Assembly: GCA_002261155.1 (NCBI GenBank)
Contig: NKXN01000072.1
Location: 1 to 53,317 of the forward strand
Direction of reading: 5' to 3'
DNA length: 53,317 bases
DNA from: Bacillaceae bacterium SAS-127
GTDB lineage: Bacteria; Bacillota; Bacilli; Bacillales; Domibacillaceae
Part shown: in pieces, positions 27,434-35,982 of the stretch
Layout of the letters: the number at the start of each line of letters is the position of its first letter
Numbering within the stretch: position 1 is the first letter of the stretch
Program-made: the position numbers and the translations under genes
Notes under the pieces: model-generated
The model's input: the letters and a program-made list of their open reading frames with translations, nothing else
What the model was told of the DNA's origin: nothing
The model's database searches: none

Positions 27434-28446
27434 CTTAGCCTCCTTGGTTTTCTTTGTCTTAATAAAATAGTAATAAATACGACCGCACCCACTGTTCCAA
27501 GTATTAAAGAGACAGGCACTTCAAAAGGCATAATAATTGTTCTAGAAATTATATCACAAACAGTTATAGTCCCCATGCCTATCACACATACCCAAGGCAA
27601 ATTGCTCCTAAGGTCATCTCCTCTAAACATCGAAACAATATTTGGGACAATCAAACCTAAAAAAGGTAAATTTCCAATAACAGCTGCAACAATTCCAACT
27701 GCAAAAGAAATAAGGCCCGTACCAAAAAGAACGATCCTGTTGTAATTAACGCCAAGGCTCGTTGCAACATCTTCTCCTAGTCCAGCTAAAGTCAATCTAT
27801 TAGCATAAATAAAAATAAGAAGAGTAACGATAACAATTAGCCATAAATATTCATATCTCCCAACTTGAACATTCGCAAAAGAACCTACAAACCAACTTTC
27901 AATATTTTGTGTCATTTGAAAAAAGAGTCCAAGAAAAGTGGAAACTGCGGAAATGACTGCTCCAAGCATCAGCCCAATGATTGGGACAATTAAAGACGAA
28001 CGAAGTTTAACTCTGCGTAAAAATAAAAAGAAAATCATAGTTCCTATAAAAGAAAAAATGATTGCACCCGTCATTCTTAGAACCAAAGTTGGTGCAGGAA
28101 ATAATAAATAAACAAAAAGAAGGCCCAAGCCTGCCCATTCAATAGTTCCTGTTGTTGTAGGTTCAACTAAACGATTCTGTGTAATAAGTTGCATGACAAG
28201 GCCTGCCATTGCCATGGCAGCTCCAGTAAGCATTAGTGCAACTGTTCTTGGAACACGAGTTGTGAAAAACATATCCATTCCATCTTCTTGCCCGTGTATA
28301 TCATAAACTCCAGTAAACAGTGATATAATGCCTAAAATAATAACAACTATAATCGTTAGTATAAAAGGTTTTGTCCATATCTTATCGTGGTTATAAAGCC
28401 GGGATTGAGAATTTTTCTCAATCCCGGTAATGACATTTTTCGGCAC
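27430..28446 (-). CDS. Siderophore ABC transporter permease (YclN-like)
   Basis: A 338-aa FecCD-family permease: TTRVPRTVALMLTGAAMAMAG (family N-terminal motif 'R.PR...A...GA.LA..G'), GLGEDVATSLGVNYNR, and FLGLIVPNIVSMFRGDD coupling region. GTG start at 28446, 9 nt after AAAGGAG. Codons ~7-16 form a perfect 13-bp hairpin (see separate entry). Twenty bases downstream of the binding-protein gene. Confidence 0.87.
   Translation of the reverse strand: MPKNVITGIEKNSQSRLYNHDKIWTKPFILTIIVVIILGIISLFTGVYDIHGQEDGMDMFFTTRVPRTVALMLTGAAMAMAGLVMQLITQNRLVEPTTTGTIEWAGLGLLFVYLLFPAPTLVLRMTGAIIFSFIGTMIFFLFLRRVKLRSSLIVPIIGLMLGAVISAVSTFLGLFFQMTQNIESWFVGSFANVQVGRYEYLWLIVIVTLLIFIYANRLTLAGLGEDVATSLGVNYNRIVLFGTGLISFAVGIVAAVIGNLPFLGLIVPNIVSMFRGDDLRSNLPWVCVIGMGTITVCDIISRTIIMPFEVPVSLILGTVGAVVFITILLRQRKPRRLR
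28399..28427 (-). promoter_or_regulatory. Perfect hairpin inside the 5' end of the YclN-like gene
   Basis: CCGGGATTGAGAA (28399-28411) pairs perfectly with TTCTCAATCCCGG (28415-28427), loop 3 nt, starting about 20 nt inside the reading frame. It could stabilise the upstream binding-protein message or attenuate transcription into the permeases, giving more binding protein than permease. Function inferred from position. Confidence 0.6.
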
Positions 28447-28465
28447 TATGTTATACTCCTTTATA

Positions 28466-29482
28466 CTACTTAGCTAAAGTGTTTGCAAGATTGTTGAATA
28501 ACTCTAAATAAGTTTGAATTGATTCATTTAAGTAAGTGTCATTTGGTGCATAAACAATCTGTTTTTTAGAAACTGCAGTTATGTTTTGAAGAGCAGGTGA
28601 TTTATCAATAACATCCTGAGCAGGAACTGCATCAGGTAAATCAGACATTGAAGCATCACGATCTAGTACGAAAATCCAATCAGGATTGCTTTGTGCAATA
28701 GCTTCAACAGAAACTTCATCACCTTGATGATCTGTAGAAGAATCTTTAACTTCTAATGCTGGGGTCCATCCAAAGATTTCATACATTGGTCCCCAAACAC
28801 GTCCAGAACCAGGAGCTGAATAACCAATATCTCCGCCAGAAACGATAACACTCATAACTTTATCTTTTCCATTATATGCAGACTTAGCTTTTTCGATCGC
28901 TTGATCAAAATCAGCTGTCAATTGTTTAGCTTCTTCATTTTTATCAAAAATTTGTCCTAAAGTAAGTGTAGATTCCTTAAGTCCATTTGCCAAGTTTTCT
29001 CCAGGTGTAGCAGCTTCCTCAGAAACATCAACATTAAGATCAATAACAGCTGCATTTGGTACTAATTTCTTGATATCTTCATAATAGTCAGCAAATCTTT
29101 GACCAACAATTACAAGTTCAGGGTCTGCCGCTGCTAAAATTTCAAAATTTGGCTCGCGGTGATTTCCAATATCTTGAACTGAATCGTCCTTTACATATGG
29201 TGAATCCGCAGGCATTACATCCTTTGGAGCAGCAGCTAACTCAATATCCCAATCAGCTAAAGTTTCAAACGTTCTATTATCCAAAGCAACTACATTCTTA
29301 GGATTTACAGGAACAGTAACCTTTCCATGAGCATCAGTGACTTCAACTGTTTTAACTTCAGTAGAATCTTTTTCTTTCCCCTTATCTTCAGTCTTACTAG
29401 ATTCATTACTTGAATTTGAGCAAGCTGCCAACATCAAAACAAAAATCGCCATCATAATGACAGTTAATTTAGACTTCCTCAT
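28466..29482 (-). CDS. Siderophore-binding lipoprotein (YclQ-like)
   Basis: A 338-aa substrate-binding protein. Signal peptide with lipobox (IFVLMLAACSNSS, lipidated Cys at about residue 21), a Ser/Lys/Glu-rich linker, then a class III periplasmic-binding fold: VEVTDAHGKVTVPVNPKNVVAL, ADPELVIVGQRF, PDWIFVLDRDAS. Presumably captures ferric petrobactin or a related catecholate siderophore outside the membrane. Promoter-proximal gene, with a perfect Fur box upstream. The operon is more AT-rich than the core genes and may be acquired. Confidence 0.88.
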   Translation of the reverse strand: MRKSKLTVIMMAIFVLMLAACSNSSNESSKTEDKGKEKDSTEVKTVEVTDAHGKVTVPVNPKNVVALDNRTFETLADWDIELAAAPKDVMPADSPYVKDDSVQDIGNHREPNFEILAAADPELVIVGQRFADYYEDIKKLVPNAAVIDLNVDVSEEAATPGENLANGLKESTLTLGQIFDKNEEAKQLTADFDQAIEKAKSAYNGKDKVMSVIVSGGDIGYSAPGSGRVWGPMYEIFGWTPALEVKDSSTDHQGDEVSVEAIAQSNPDWIFVLDRDASMSDLPDAVPAQDVIDKSPALQNITAVSKKQIVYAPNDTYLNESIQTYLELFNNLANTLAK

Positions 29483-29578
29483 CTCTTATACCTCTTTCCT
29501 TATGTATAAACTTTATAGTCAAACAGATTATTGAATTGATAAAATTAATATCTATCGTTATATTTTTATGCGCGATTT

Positions 29579-29689
29579 AAATAATAATTATCTCTATATT
29601 AACATAGTGCACAGCGATAAAAAAGTAATGATAATAATTATCAATTTCAATGTTCTACTCAAGTATACCAAATCAAAAAATATTATCAA
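29579..29689 (-). promoter_or_regulatory. Fur-controlled promoter of the siderophore operon
   Basis: TGATAATAATTATCA (29629-29643) is a perfect match to the Bacillus 7-1-7 Fur box. A second, weaker site AGATAATTATTATTT (29593-29579, minus strand) matches at 12 of 15. A candidate promoter lies just upstream: -35 TTGATA (29689-29684), 16 nt, -10 TATACT (29667-29662); the Fur box is then at about +12 to +26, a repressing position. Confidence 0.88.
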
Positions 29690-29745
29690 CTTTTTTTTGG
29701 GGATCAATACCAACTTCTGTTCTTGACAAGAAAAAGGAAATAAAA

Positions 29746-29807
29746 AAAGCATCTGTATTTGTTATGTTAAAAGCGTCAACCCAAAACATAACAAATACAG
29801 ATGCTTT
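29746..29807 (-). terminator. Perfect 23-bp hairpin with T-tract
   Basis: AAAGCATCTGTATTTGTTATGTT (23-bp arm, 29746-29768) and its exact complement at 29785-29807, loop 16 nt. On the minus strand it is followed by seven T. No minus-strand gene ends here: upstream on that strand are only a TATAAT (29864-29859) and an AGGAGGAGG. It may terminate a short transcript or be the scar of a lost gene or element. Confidence 0.7.
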
Positions 29808-29963
29808 CTCATTCTAACAATATTCTAAACTACCTCCTCCTATCATTTTCAATATTTCATTATAGTATCCAAACAATTGCTCGATTTAATTTTTTGCAAC
29901 AGAGATCATTCTCCTCTATTCTGATAGAAACATATATTCATTGAAATTATAGGAGAACCTCAG

Positions 29964-30602
29964 ATGTCAAACAAGTTAGATTCATTTATGACCGAACACT
30001 TTAACAGTTTACAGCTTAGGCCGGCACTGTTTTATAATTGGCCGTATGGTATTCGTTTTGAAATTTCAATGCCTTGGATAGAGTACGAAGATAAAGAAAA
30101 CCTCCAGCAAATAAAAGAAAGAAGTATTGGCCTTTTCAACGATGTCTTTCACGCCACTGATGATATATGGTTCATTACAGATGTTCATTGTGAAAAGAAC
30201 GATCATTTTTTACAGAAGAGACCAACAAAAGTGTACCAGAAATATATTAAAGACAACAAAGTAGCGATGAAATTACAGCATAAAGTCTTTGCAGAGGAAG
30301 ATATCGTAACACATCGATTTATTTTACCCTGTAAAAAGAGCGATATTCGATATCACCAGCTTTTATCAGCTATCAGTTACGAAGATTTTCCACACCCGAC
30401 ACGCATCTTAAACAATTACGACCGGGCTGGCTATAATATTTACTTTGTCAATATCACTAAAAAGTTCATTTATCACCTGTATGATGATCGTGGTTGTGAT
30501 GTAGTCGCATCTAATAAAGAAGATTTGCGTCCACTTTATAAAGAACGATATGCTTGGATATTGGATTATGACCGTGAACAGATTGATAAACTATTCAAAT
30601 AG
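29964..30602 (+). CDS. DUF3885 domain protein
   Basis: A 212-aa soluble protein. The C-terminal half has the DUF3885 text (LYDDRGCDVVASNKEDLRPLYKERYAWILDYDREQIDKLF); the first part LFYNWPYGIRFEIS is also family-like. Function unknown; such proteins often occur as immunity-type orphans. Starts after ATAGGAGAACCTC. The next gene follows 15 bp on, so they are co-transcribed. Confidence 0.8.
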   Translation: MSNKLDSFMTEHFNSLQLRPALFYNWPYGIRFEISMPWIEYEDKENLQQIKERSIGLFNDVFHATDDIWFITDVHCEKNDHFLQKRPTKVYQKYIKDNKVAMKLQHKVFAEEDIVTHRFILPCKKSDIRYHQLLSAISYEDFPHPTRILNNYDRAGYNIYFVNITKKFIYHLYDDRGCDVVASNKEDLRPLYKERYAWILDYDREQIDKLFK

Positions 30603-30617
30603 AAAATAGGTGATTGT

Positions 30618-30884
30618 ATGAAATATACTTGTCCTTGTTGTGGATATCAAACATTAAAAGAAGAACCACCAGGTACGTATGATATATGTGAAATTTGTTT
30701 TTGGGAAGATGATATAGTTCAATTTAATGATCCTGATTATGAAGGTGGGGCAAATGAAGTTTCATTGAGACAAGCACAAAAAAACTTTAATAAGTTTGGC
30801 GCTTGCGAAGAAGTCTGTATTCAGTCTGTAAGAAAGCCCAATGAGAAAGACATAAAAGACCTTAATTGGAAAACGTTAATTTAA
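30618..30884 (+). CDS. CPCC family cysteine-rich protein
   Basis: An 88-aa protein with the defining N-terminal motif YTCPCCGYQTL and a second pair CEICFW, a probable zinc ribbon, then NEVSLRQAQKNFNKFGACE. Matches the Cys-rich_CPCC family, frequently found next to polymorphic toxins as a candidate immunity protein. AATAGGTGATTGT precedes the ATG. Second gene of a pair with the DUF3885 gene. Confidence 0.85.
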   Translation: MKYTCPCCGYQTLKEEPPGTYDICEICFWEDDIVQFNDPDYEGGANEVSLRQAQKNFNKFGACEEVCIQSVRKPNEKDIKDLNWKTLI

Positions 30885-30898
30885 AGATAATTTAACAA

Positions 30899-30951
30899 AA
30901 AGCGGCTATTCAAAAAGTCAGTGAAAATTGACTTCCTGCGACAGCCGCTTT
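30899..30951 (-). terminator. Compound hairpin terminator
   Basis: Outer stem AAAGCGGCT/AGCCGCTTT (30899-30907/30943-30951) and inner AAGTCA/TGACTT. On the minus strand it ends in TTTTTG, serving the converging YcxB-like gene; it may also stop the plus-strand pair. Confidence 0.7.
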
Positions 30952-30978
30952 GTCTTGGCAAGTAATCCTGATAACCAT

Positions 30979-31491
30979 TCATTCTGTCACCTTCGATTTA
31001 AGATAAGTTTTTATTTCCTCAACATCATCTACCTCTCTTTTTGGAAGTATGTATGCACTTACTGAGCTGTTATAAAGATAGATGTTATGTTTGTCCTCAC
31101 TAATAGTTTTAATGCCTGACCAAGTTACTTTTGTTTCACCATTAGAAGTCGAATCGATGATCCCCTCTTCCGACAAAATCATATGATGTTCACCTAATAG
31201 CCCCTCGTTCGTGCCCTCTTTTATCATTTTCTTAGTATTTCGGATAACATAAAAATAGAAATATCTTGGATAGAAAATAATCCACAAAACACTCATTACT
31301 AAAAAAGTAATGAATACCCCAAGAAAAGGCATACTTCCGGCTTTTGAAAGTACAAAGGAGGCAATGATAAAGAGGATAGGAGTTAAAAATCTTTGCATAT
31401 TCAATACTCTTTTGACCGTTTTTGAATTTTTAACATGAAACATATTGAATTTTAAATAATCCTCTTCTGTTAAATTGTAATTTATCTCCAT
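30979..31491 (-). CDS. YcxB-like family protein
   Basis: A 170-aa membrane protein: N-terminal INYNLTEEDYLKFNMFH, two helices (about residues 35-53 and 55-78), then the YcxB-like C-terminal domain HHMILSEEGIIDSTSNGETKVTWSGIKTISED...YILPKR. Function unknown. AAAGGAG precedes the ATG. Confidence 0.8.
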   Translation of the reverse strand: MEINYNLTEEDYLKFNMFHVKNSKTVKRVLNMQRFLTPILFIIASFVLSKAGSMPFLGVFITFLVMSVLWIIFYPRYFYFYVIRNTKKMIKEGTNEGLLGEHHMILSEEGIIDSTSNGETKVTWSGIKTISEDKHNIYLYNSSVSAYILPKREVDDVEEIKTYLKSKVTE

Positions 31492-31582
31492 TACAAATCT
31501 CCTTTTTATATTCTTTATAAGGAAAATTAGTAAACGTCATCATTTGTTGCTAAAACATCTTTAATAAGAGAAACAACTTCAT

Positions 31583-31954
31583 TTATAAACTTGAAACATT
31601 ATCAAATGGTGTAGGTTTCCCATTAATCAAAACATCAATAACGTCATGTTCTGGATCTAATGTTAATTTATAAACATGTTGTTCGATTACATCATCTTGC
31701 TTATTCGTTTCATCTAACTTTACCTTCAATGTGTCATCTTGTACCTCAAGGTCTGTAACAACTGTCCCATTTGTTTGGTACACAATATAAGCAATATCTT
31801 CTCCCTCATAAATTAGTTGTAGCCCATAGTTTGAATCAATTTTATTTTGTACATCGTTTGGAACAATATCAATTTCACTTACACTTAAAGTTGATGTATT
31901 ACAAGCTAATAAAATAGCTGTTGTAACTATTAACAAGAATAATATTTTTCTCAA
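31583..31954 (-). CDS. Hypothetical lipoprotein
   Basis: A 123-aa secreted lipoprotein: short basic N-terminus, hydrophobic core and lipobox ILLACNTS (Cys about residue 18). The mature part is acidic and beta-rich (YIVYQTNGTVVTDLEVQDDTLKVKLDETN), ending in DVLINGKPTPFDNVSS. TTG start at 31954 with AAGAGGA upstream. No family recognised. Confidence 0.65.
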   Translation of the reverse strand: MRKILFLLIVTTAILLACNTSTLSVSEIDIVPNDVQNKIDSNYGLQLIYEGEDIAYIVYQTNGTVVTDLEVQDDTLKVKLDETNKQDDVIEQHVYKLTLDPEHDVIDVLINGKPTPFDNVSSL

Positions 31955-32026
31955 TAAATTGTCCTCTTTCCCCCCATATTTTAAAAATAAGCATCACTTT
32001 TATTCAAATATTATTTTGATTCATCA

Positions 32027-32266
32027 TTAATAGAGTTTTTGCTTAAAAAGTTTCATCACACCAAAAGTAGCACCTAATGCTAATAATGAGATCATTAATG
32101 GTGACATCAAATGTACGCTACCAAACTCAACTTCAGCTGGCAAAGATGAAGCATTTCCCATTACAAAGTCTGGTGTATAAAACGCAGTTAATACTACACC
32201 TGAAACTATTTGAAGTACGCCATAAGCTAAAATAAAACTACCTGTAAACAGTAAATATTTCTTCAT
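32027..32266 (-). CDS. Small membrane protein with two helices
   Basis: A 79-aa protein: helix 1 LLFTGSFILAYGVLQIVSGVVLTAFY, a 20-residue loop, helix 2 PLMISLLALGATFGVMKLF. Preceded by AAGGGAGGGAATTGAC. It follows the sensor kinase gene by 57 bp and may belong to that unit. No function recognised. Confidence 0.65.
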   Translation of the reverse strand: MKKYLLFTGSFILAYGVLQIVSGVVLTAFYTPDFVMGNASSLPAEVEFGSVHLMSPLMISLLALGATFGVMKLFKQKLY

Positions 32267-32323
32267 GTCAATTCCCTCCCTTTTGTGTTTTTTATTACCA
32301 TTATTTTACCACACTTTCTTTAG

Positions 32324-33790
32324 TTATAACTCGCAAATCCTCACTTTCACATGCGCTCCACCAATTTCTCGGTTATTGACGGTAATCTCTCCTCTGTGCT
32401 TCTTCACAATTTCCTTTGCAATATATAGTCCTAAACCTGAGAGTCCATTCTCTCCTGATTTCTTACTTTCTTCCTGATAATATTTATAGAACACACGTTG
32501 TTGCTGTTCACTAGAAAAACCGGGACCATTATCTAAAATGTCAAACGAAATACTTTGATCTGGATTCATCGTAATGATCCATTCAATTTTCCCATTAGCA
32601 GGTGTGTAACGAATACTATTCGTCACAATATTATCAAGCACTTGAGAAGTTCGCTCTTGATCAATCATTCTCGTATATATTTCACCTTCGTTAATCATTC
32701 GATATTGAAAGTCGATGCATTTCTTCACACACAGCCTTTGATATTCTTCACCTTTCATTTGCACAAATTGATTAATCGATGTTTGTTTCGAATTAAGAGT
32801 GAACGTCGGCTTCTCGACAAGCGCCATTTCATTTAAATCAGCTATTAAGTGACTTGCATAGTTTGTATTTCTAATAATCGTTTGTAAATACGGCTCTAAT
32901 CGTTCTTGTTGCCTTTTTCCACTTTCCAGTAGCCCTTCAGCATGACCTTGAATAATCGTTAAAGGATTTCGCAAATCATGGGAAATAGCTGCCATCATCT
33001 CTTTTCGTTCTTGCTCTAGTTGAAGTTGGCGATTCAGCGAATCCTTTAATACTGATCTCATTTCTTCAAAAGCTTGCGTTAGTTGCTCCAATTCAACGGA
33101 AGAACTAATCGTCGGCAAGGTAAAATCCAGATCCTGTTCTTTTATTTTTTTCGTACTTTCAATGACTTCATTAAATGGTCGTTCAAACTCCTCACTTAAT
33201 CTTTTGCCAGCAAAATAAGAAAAAAGATAGAAACACAGAAATGGTGCGACAACAAATATAAGAAGCAGACACCAAAGGAAGATCATCCATTTATTATTAG
33301 GGTTGGAGGTGATTAAACTAAGCCCATATTTTAAACTAACAGCCCCTTGAACCGTTCCTAGATCATCCTTAATCGGATAATACTTGACGAAGCCGCCATC
33401 TTTTTTGGTTACACCTGCTGTGATATTTCGCTTTAACTCCTCCGCATTGCCAAGCGATTTAGCCCGATAAGTACCGTAGACAATCAAGCCGTTGGAATTA
33501 ATGACTTGATAATCAATCCCCTCTACAGGAATAACTGATTCTAATTGGTCTTGTTGATTATTAGAAAGCAAAGTCGTCCCAACATCATCAATATAGTTTT
33601 CAATAGCAGGCAGTTGACGTTCATAATAATTGGCAGGGTTTAGCTTATTCATCGAAAACAACATATTTATACAAAACAGCATTAATAACCAAATGACAAT
33701 GGTAGCTACAACACTCTTAAATAAAATAAGGTGAAAAGAAGTGATAAATTTTGTTCTTAATGTCTGATTCTTTCGATTCATTGTTCCCAT
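32324..33790 (-). CDS. Sensor histidine kinase (YrkQ-like)
   Basis: A 488-aa membrane kinase. TM1 (ILFKSVVATIVIWLLMLFCINML), ~120-residue extracellular sensor, TM2 (WMIFLWCLLLIFVVAPFLCFYLF), HAMP-like linker, HisKA with H-box MAAISHDLRNPLTIIQGHAEG, N-box VLDNIVTNSIRYTP, G1 DILDNGPGF and G2 GLSGLGLYIAKEIV. The gene overlaps the regulator stop. ATG 33790 has GAGG 6 nt upstream; ATG 33781 would form an ATGA overlap. The partner and the adjacent DUF418 gene resemble yrkOPQ of B. subtilis. Confidence 0.85.
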   Translation of the reverse strand: MGTMNRKNQTLRTKFITSFHLILFKSVVATIVIWLLMLFCINMLFSMNKLNPANYYERQLPAIENYIDDVGTTLLSNNQQDQLESVIPVEGIDYQVINSNGLIVYGTYRAKSLGNAEELKRNITAGVTKKDGGFVKYYPIKDDLGTVQGAVSLKYGLSLITSNPNNKWMIFLWCLLLIFVVAPFLCFYLFSYFAGKRLSEEFERPFNEVIESTKKIKEQDLDFTLPTISSSVELEQLTQAFEEMRSVLKDSLNRQLQLEQERKEMMAAISHDLRNPLTIIQGHAEGLLESGKRQQERLEPYLQTIIRNTNYASHLIADLNEMALVEKPTFTLNSKQTSINQFVQMKGEEYQRLCVKKCIDFQYRMINEGEIYTRMIDQERTSQVLDNIVTNSIRYTPANGKIEWIITMNPDQSISFDILDNGPGFSSEQQQRVFYKYYQEESKKSGENGLSGLGLYIAKEIVKKHRGEITVNNREIGGAHVKVRICEL

Positions 33791-34458
33791 CGGTAGCCTC
33801 TTCCCCAAATGGTTGAAATTCTTGGAACTTGTTCACCGACTTTTTGCAGTTTGGCGCGAATATTCTTGATATGCTCACTAATCGTAATCGAATCACCCGT
33901 CGCCTCTAACCCCCATACTTTCACATATATTTGTTCACGAGTAAGTACTTGTCCACAATTCAAAGCAAGATATTGAATGATCTCAAACTCTCTCATAGTC
34001 AAAGGAACTTCTTGTGAATCATAGAACATTTGATTGCTTTCAAGATTAATGATTAGCTTTCCGAAAAATAAACATTGCTGCGGACTACTACTTTTTCTGG
34101 CTTCACGCCGCAAATGTGCGTATACTCGCATTTTTAACTCTCTTAAACTAAATGGTTTAACTAAGTAATCATCGCCGCCAACAAGCAAACCTTGCACACG
34201 ATCATTCTCTGTTTGCTTGGCACTTAGAAATAAAATGGGCACATTTACATTTTTCCTAATTCGTTCACACAACTCATACCCGTTCATCCCTGGCATCATC
34301 ACATCAAGAATCAACAAGTCCGGCCCATGCTTTAATTGCCCCAATGCTTCCTCAGCATTTGCCGCTTTAAAGACTTGATACCCTTCATCCTCTAATGTAT
34401 CTCGTAAGAAAGTAAGGATTTCTACTTCATCATCAATAATTAAGATTTTTTCATTCAT
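33778..34458 (-). CDS. OmpR/PhoB-type response regulator (YrkP-like)
   Basis: A 226-aa regulator. Receiver domain with acidic pocket IIDDE, phosphoacceptor Asp in LLILDVMMPGMNGYE, Thr/Ser in LFLSAK and Lys in LVKPFSLREL. C-terminal winged helix: LTMREFEIIQYLALNCGQVLTREQIYVKVWG...ISTIWGRGYRWEQ. ATG 34458 follows AGGATG by 7 nt. Operon with the kinase (overlap). Divergent from the DUF418 gene, a likely target by analogy with YrkP-YrkO. Confidence 0.88.
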   Translation of the reverse strand: MNEKILIIDDEVEILTFLRDTLEDEGYQVFKAANAEEALGQLKHGPDLLILDVMMPGMNGYELCERIRKNVNVPILFLSAKQTENDRVQGLLVGGDDYLVKPFSLRELKMRVYAHLRREARKSSSPQQCLFFGKLIINLESNQMFYDSQEVPLTMREFEIIQYLALNCGQVLTREQIYVKVWGLEATGDSITISEHIKNIRAKLQKVGEQVPRISTIWGRGYRWEQ

Positions 34459-34634
34459 TAACAATCATCCTATTCATTTAAAATATACTTAATAATTATC
34501 AAGAAAGGATAAAGAGCAGTATTCGTTGCAAAAAATGAATTCTCTTTATAAAATCTTGATGATTTCAAATTAAAGTTTCATTATCAAATGTTTTTCAACT
34601 GAAATACATTATATTAATCAAAGGATGGATAATT

Positions 34635-35858
34635 ATGAAACAAAAACTTGCACCTATTTCAGGAAAAGATCGCATAGAAACGATCGATATGCTAAGAGGC
34701 TTTGCGCTGTTTGGAATCATTATAGCAAATATTGTTTGGTTTCTTTACCCTGTCTATTTGCAACAAGATCCCGCTTTCAAAAACGAATGGACATCTTTTT
34801 GGAATCAGTCTGATTACACGATCCAGTCGATTCTTTCCATGTTTGTCGATGGAAAATTTATTATGCTCTTTTCCATGCTGTTCGGTTTTGGAATGGTCAT
34901 TATGCAGGAAAGAACAGCTGTCAAGCAGTTAAACTTCTGGGGAATTTATTCTCGACGACTGATAGCTTTATTAATTTTCGGTAGTATCCATGCGTACTTC
35001 ATCTGGTTCGGCGATATTTTAACAGACTACGCAATCCTTGGATTCTTACTCCTACTTATGCATAAGTTAAAACCGAAGACGCTGTTAATTATTAGTATCA
35101 CTTTATACAGTTTATTATTTATTCTTGTCGCAGTAGGTTCTCTATCAGCCGATTCCTCTGCTATGGTGACAAAAATATCAGAAGAAGATCAAAAACTCAT
35201 CCAATCAACAATAGAAGCACATCAAAATGGGAATATCCAACAATTAATGGAGGCAAACCTCGAAGAAAGAACGTATTATACGATGAGAAACGGATTATAT
35301 GCGCTATACTCAGGCATGCCACTTGCCTATTTATTTACGAATCTTCCTTTTCTACTAATCTTTATGTTTGGGGCAGCAATTGCGAAGAACAAGTGGGTGC
35401 ACCATTTTCAACAACACAGAAAAGGGTTTTTCATCACTTGGCTGATCACCTTACTAACTGGAGGCACTTTAAATTGGGCTTTGCCATTTATAGTAGAGAA
35501 CCAATACGCGGTACAAACCATTCAATATGTTAGCTCACCGCTTATCACAATCTTTTATGCCATTAGCCTTCTCTTCCTTTATCACACAGTAAATGGGAAG
35601 AAAATATTACATTGGCTCACTTTCCCTGGAAGAATGGCATTCACAAACTACATCAGTCAATCGATTATCTGTACATTCTTATTTGGTCCTTTTGCATTCG
35701 GAGTATACGGAAAACTGCAATTAACGACAGCCATTATAATTGCCATTGCCATCTATGTTGTCCAAATCTTCTTTAGTAAATGGTGGTTGTCCAGATTCCG
35801 CTTTGGACCGTTAGAATATCTTTGGAGAACGATTACTTATTGGGGGATTAGAAGATAA
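34635..35858 (+). CDS. DUF418 domain membrane protein (YrkO/YeiB-like)
   Basis: A 407-aa protein with about 8-10 helices. N-terminal RIETIDMLRGFALFGIIIANIV is typical of the DUF418/acyltransferase-3-like superfamily; the C-terminal DUF418 domain includes PGRMAFTNYISQSIICTFLF and WWLSRFRFGPLEYLWRTITYW. Activity unknown. Starts after AAAGGATGG. Divergently adjacent to the two-component genes. Confidence 0.85.
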   Translation: MKQKLAPISGKDRIETIDMLRGFALFGIIIANIVWFLYPVYLQQDPAFKNEWTSFWNQSDYTIQSILSMFVDGKFIMLFSMLFGFGMVIMQERTAVKQLNFWGIYSRRLIALLIFGSIHAYFIWFGDILTDYAILGFLLLLMHKLKPKTLLIISITLYSLLFILVAVGSLSADSSAMVTKISEEDQKLIQSTIEAHQNGNIQQLMEANLEERTYYTMRNGLYALYSGMPLAYLFTNLPFLLIFMFGAAIAKNKWVHHFQQHRKGFFITWLITLLTGGTLNWALPFIVENQYAVQTIQYVSSPLITIFYAISLLFLYHTVNGKKILHWLTFPGRMAFTNYISQSIICTFLFGPFAFGVYGKLQLTTAIIIAIAIYVVQIFFSKWWLSRFRFGPLEYLWRTITYWGIRR

Positions 35859-35866
35859 ATGTTTAT

Positions 35867-35907
35867 GGGCACTACGAATGAATTTATGTAGTGCCCTGAT
35901 TTTTTTG
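35867..35907 (+). terminator. Terminator of the DUF418 gene
   Basis: GGGCACTAC pairs with GTAGTGCCC, followed by TGATTTTTTT. Confidence 0.88.
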
Positions 35908-35946
35908 CTATAAGTTTGTTTAATATGTCAGGAGTTTATTTTGGGT

Positions 35947-35982
35947 TTACACCTTCAAAACCAGCTTCGCAACCGCCTCGAC
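35947..35982 (-). pseudogene. rlmD: Displaced native 3' end of rlmD (left junction)
   Basis: Read on the minus strand, this segment encodes VEAVAKLVLKV-stop and begins with the same GTCGAGGCGGT that encodes VEAV near the end of intact rlmD at 40.67 kb; the preceding CAC also gives the conserved His. It is the piece of the host gene cut off when the element inserted. It has no start codon of its own. Confidence 0.8.
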
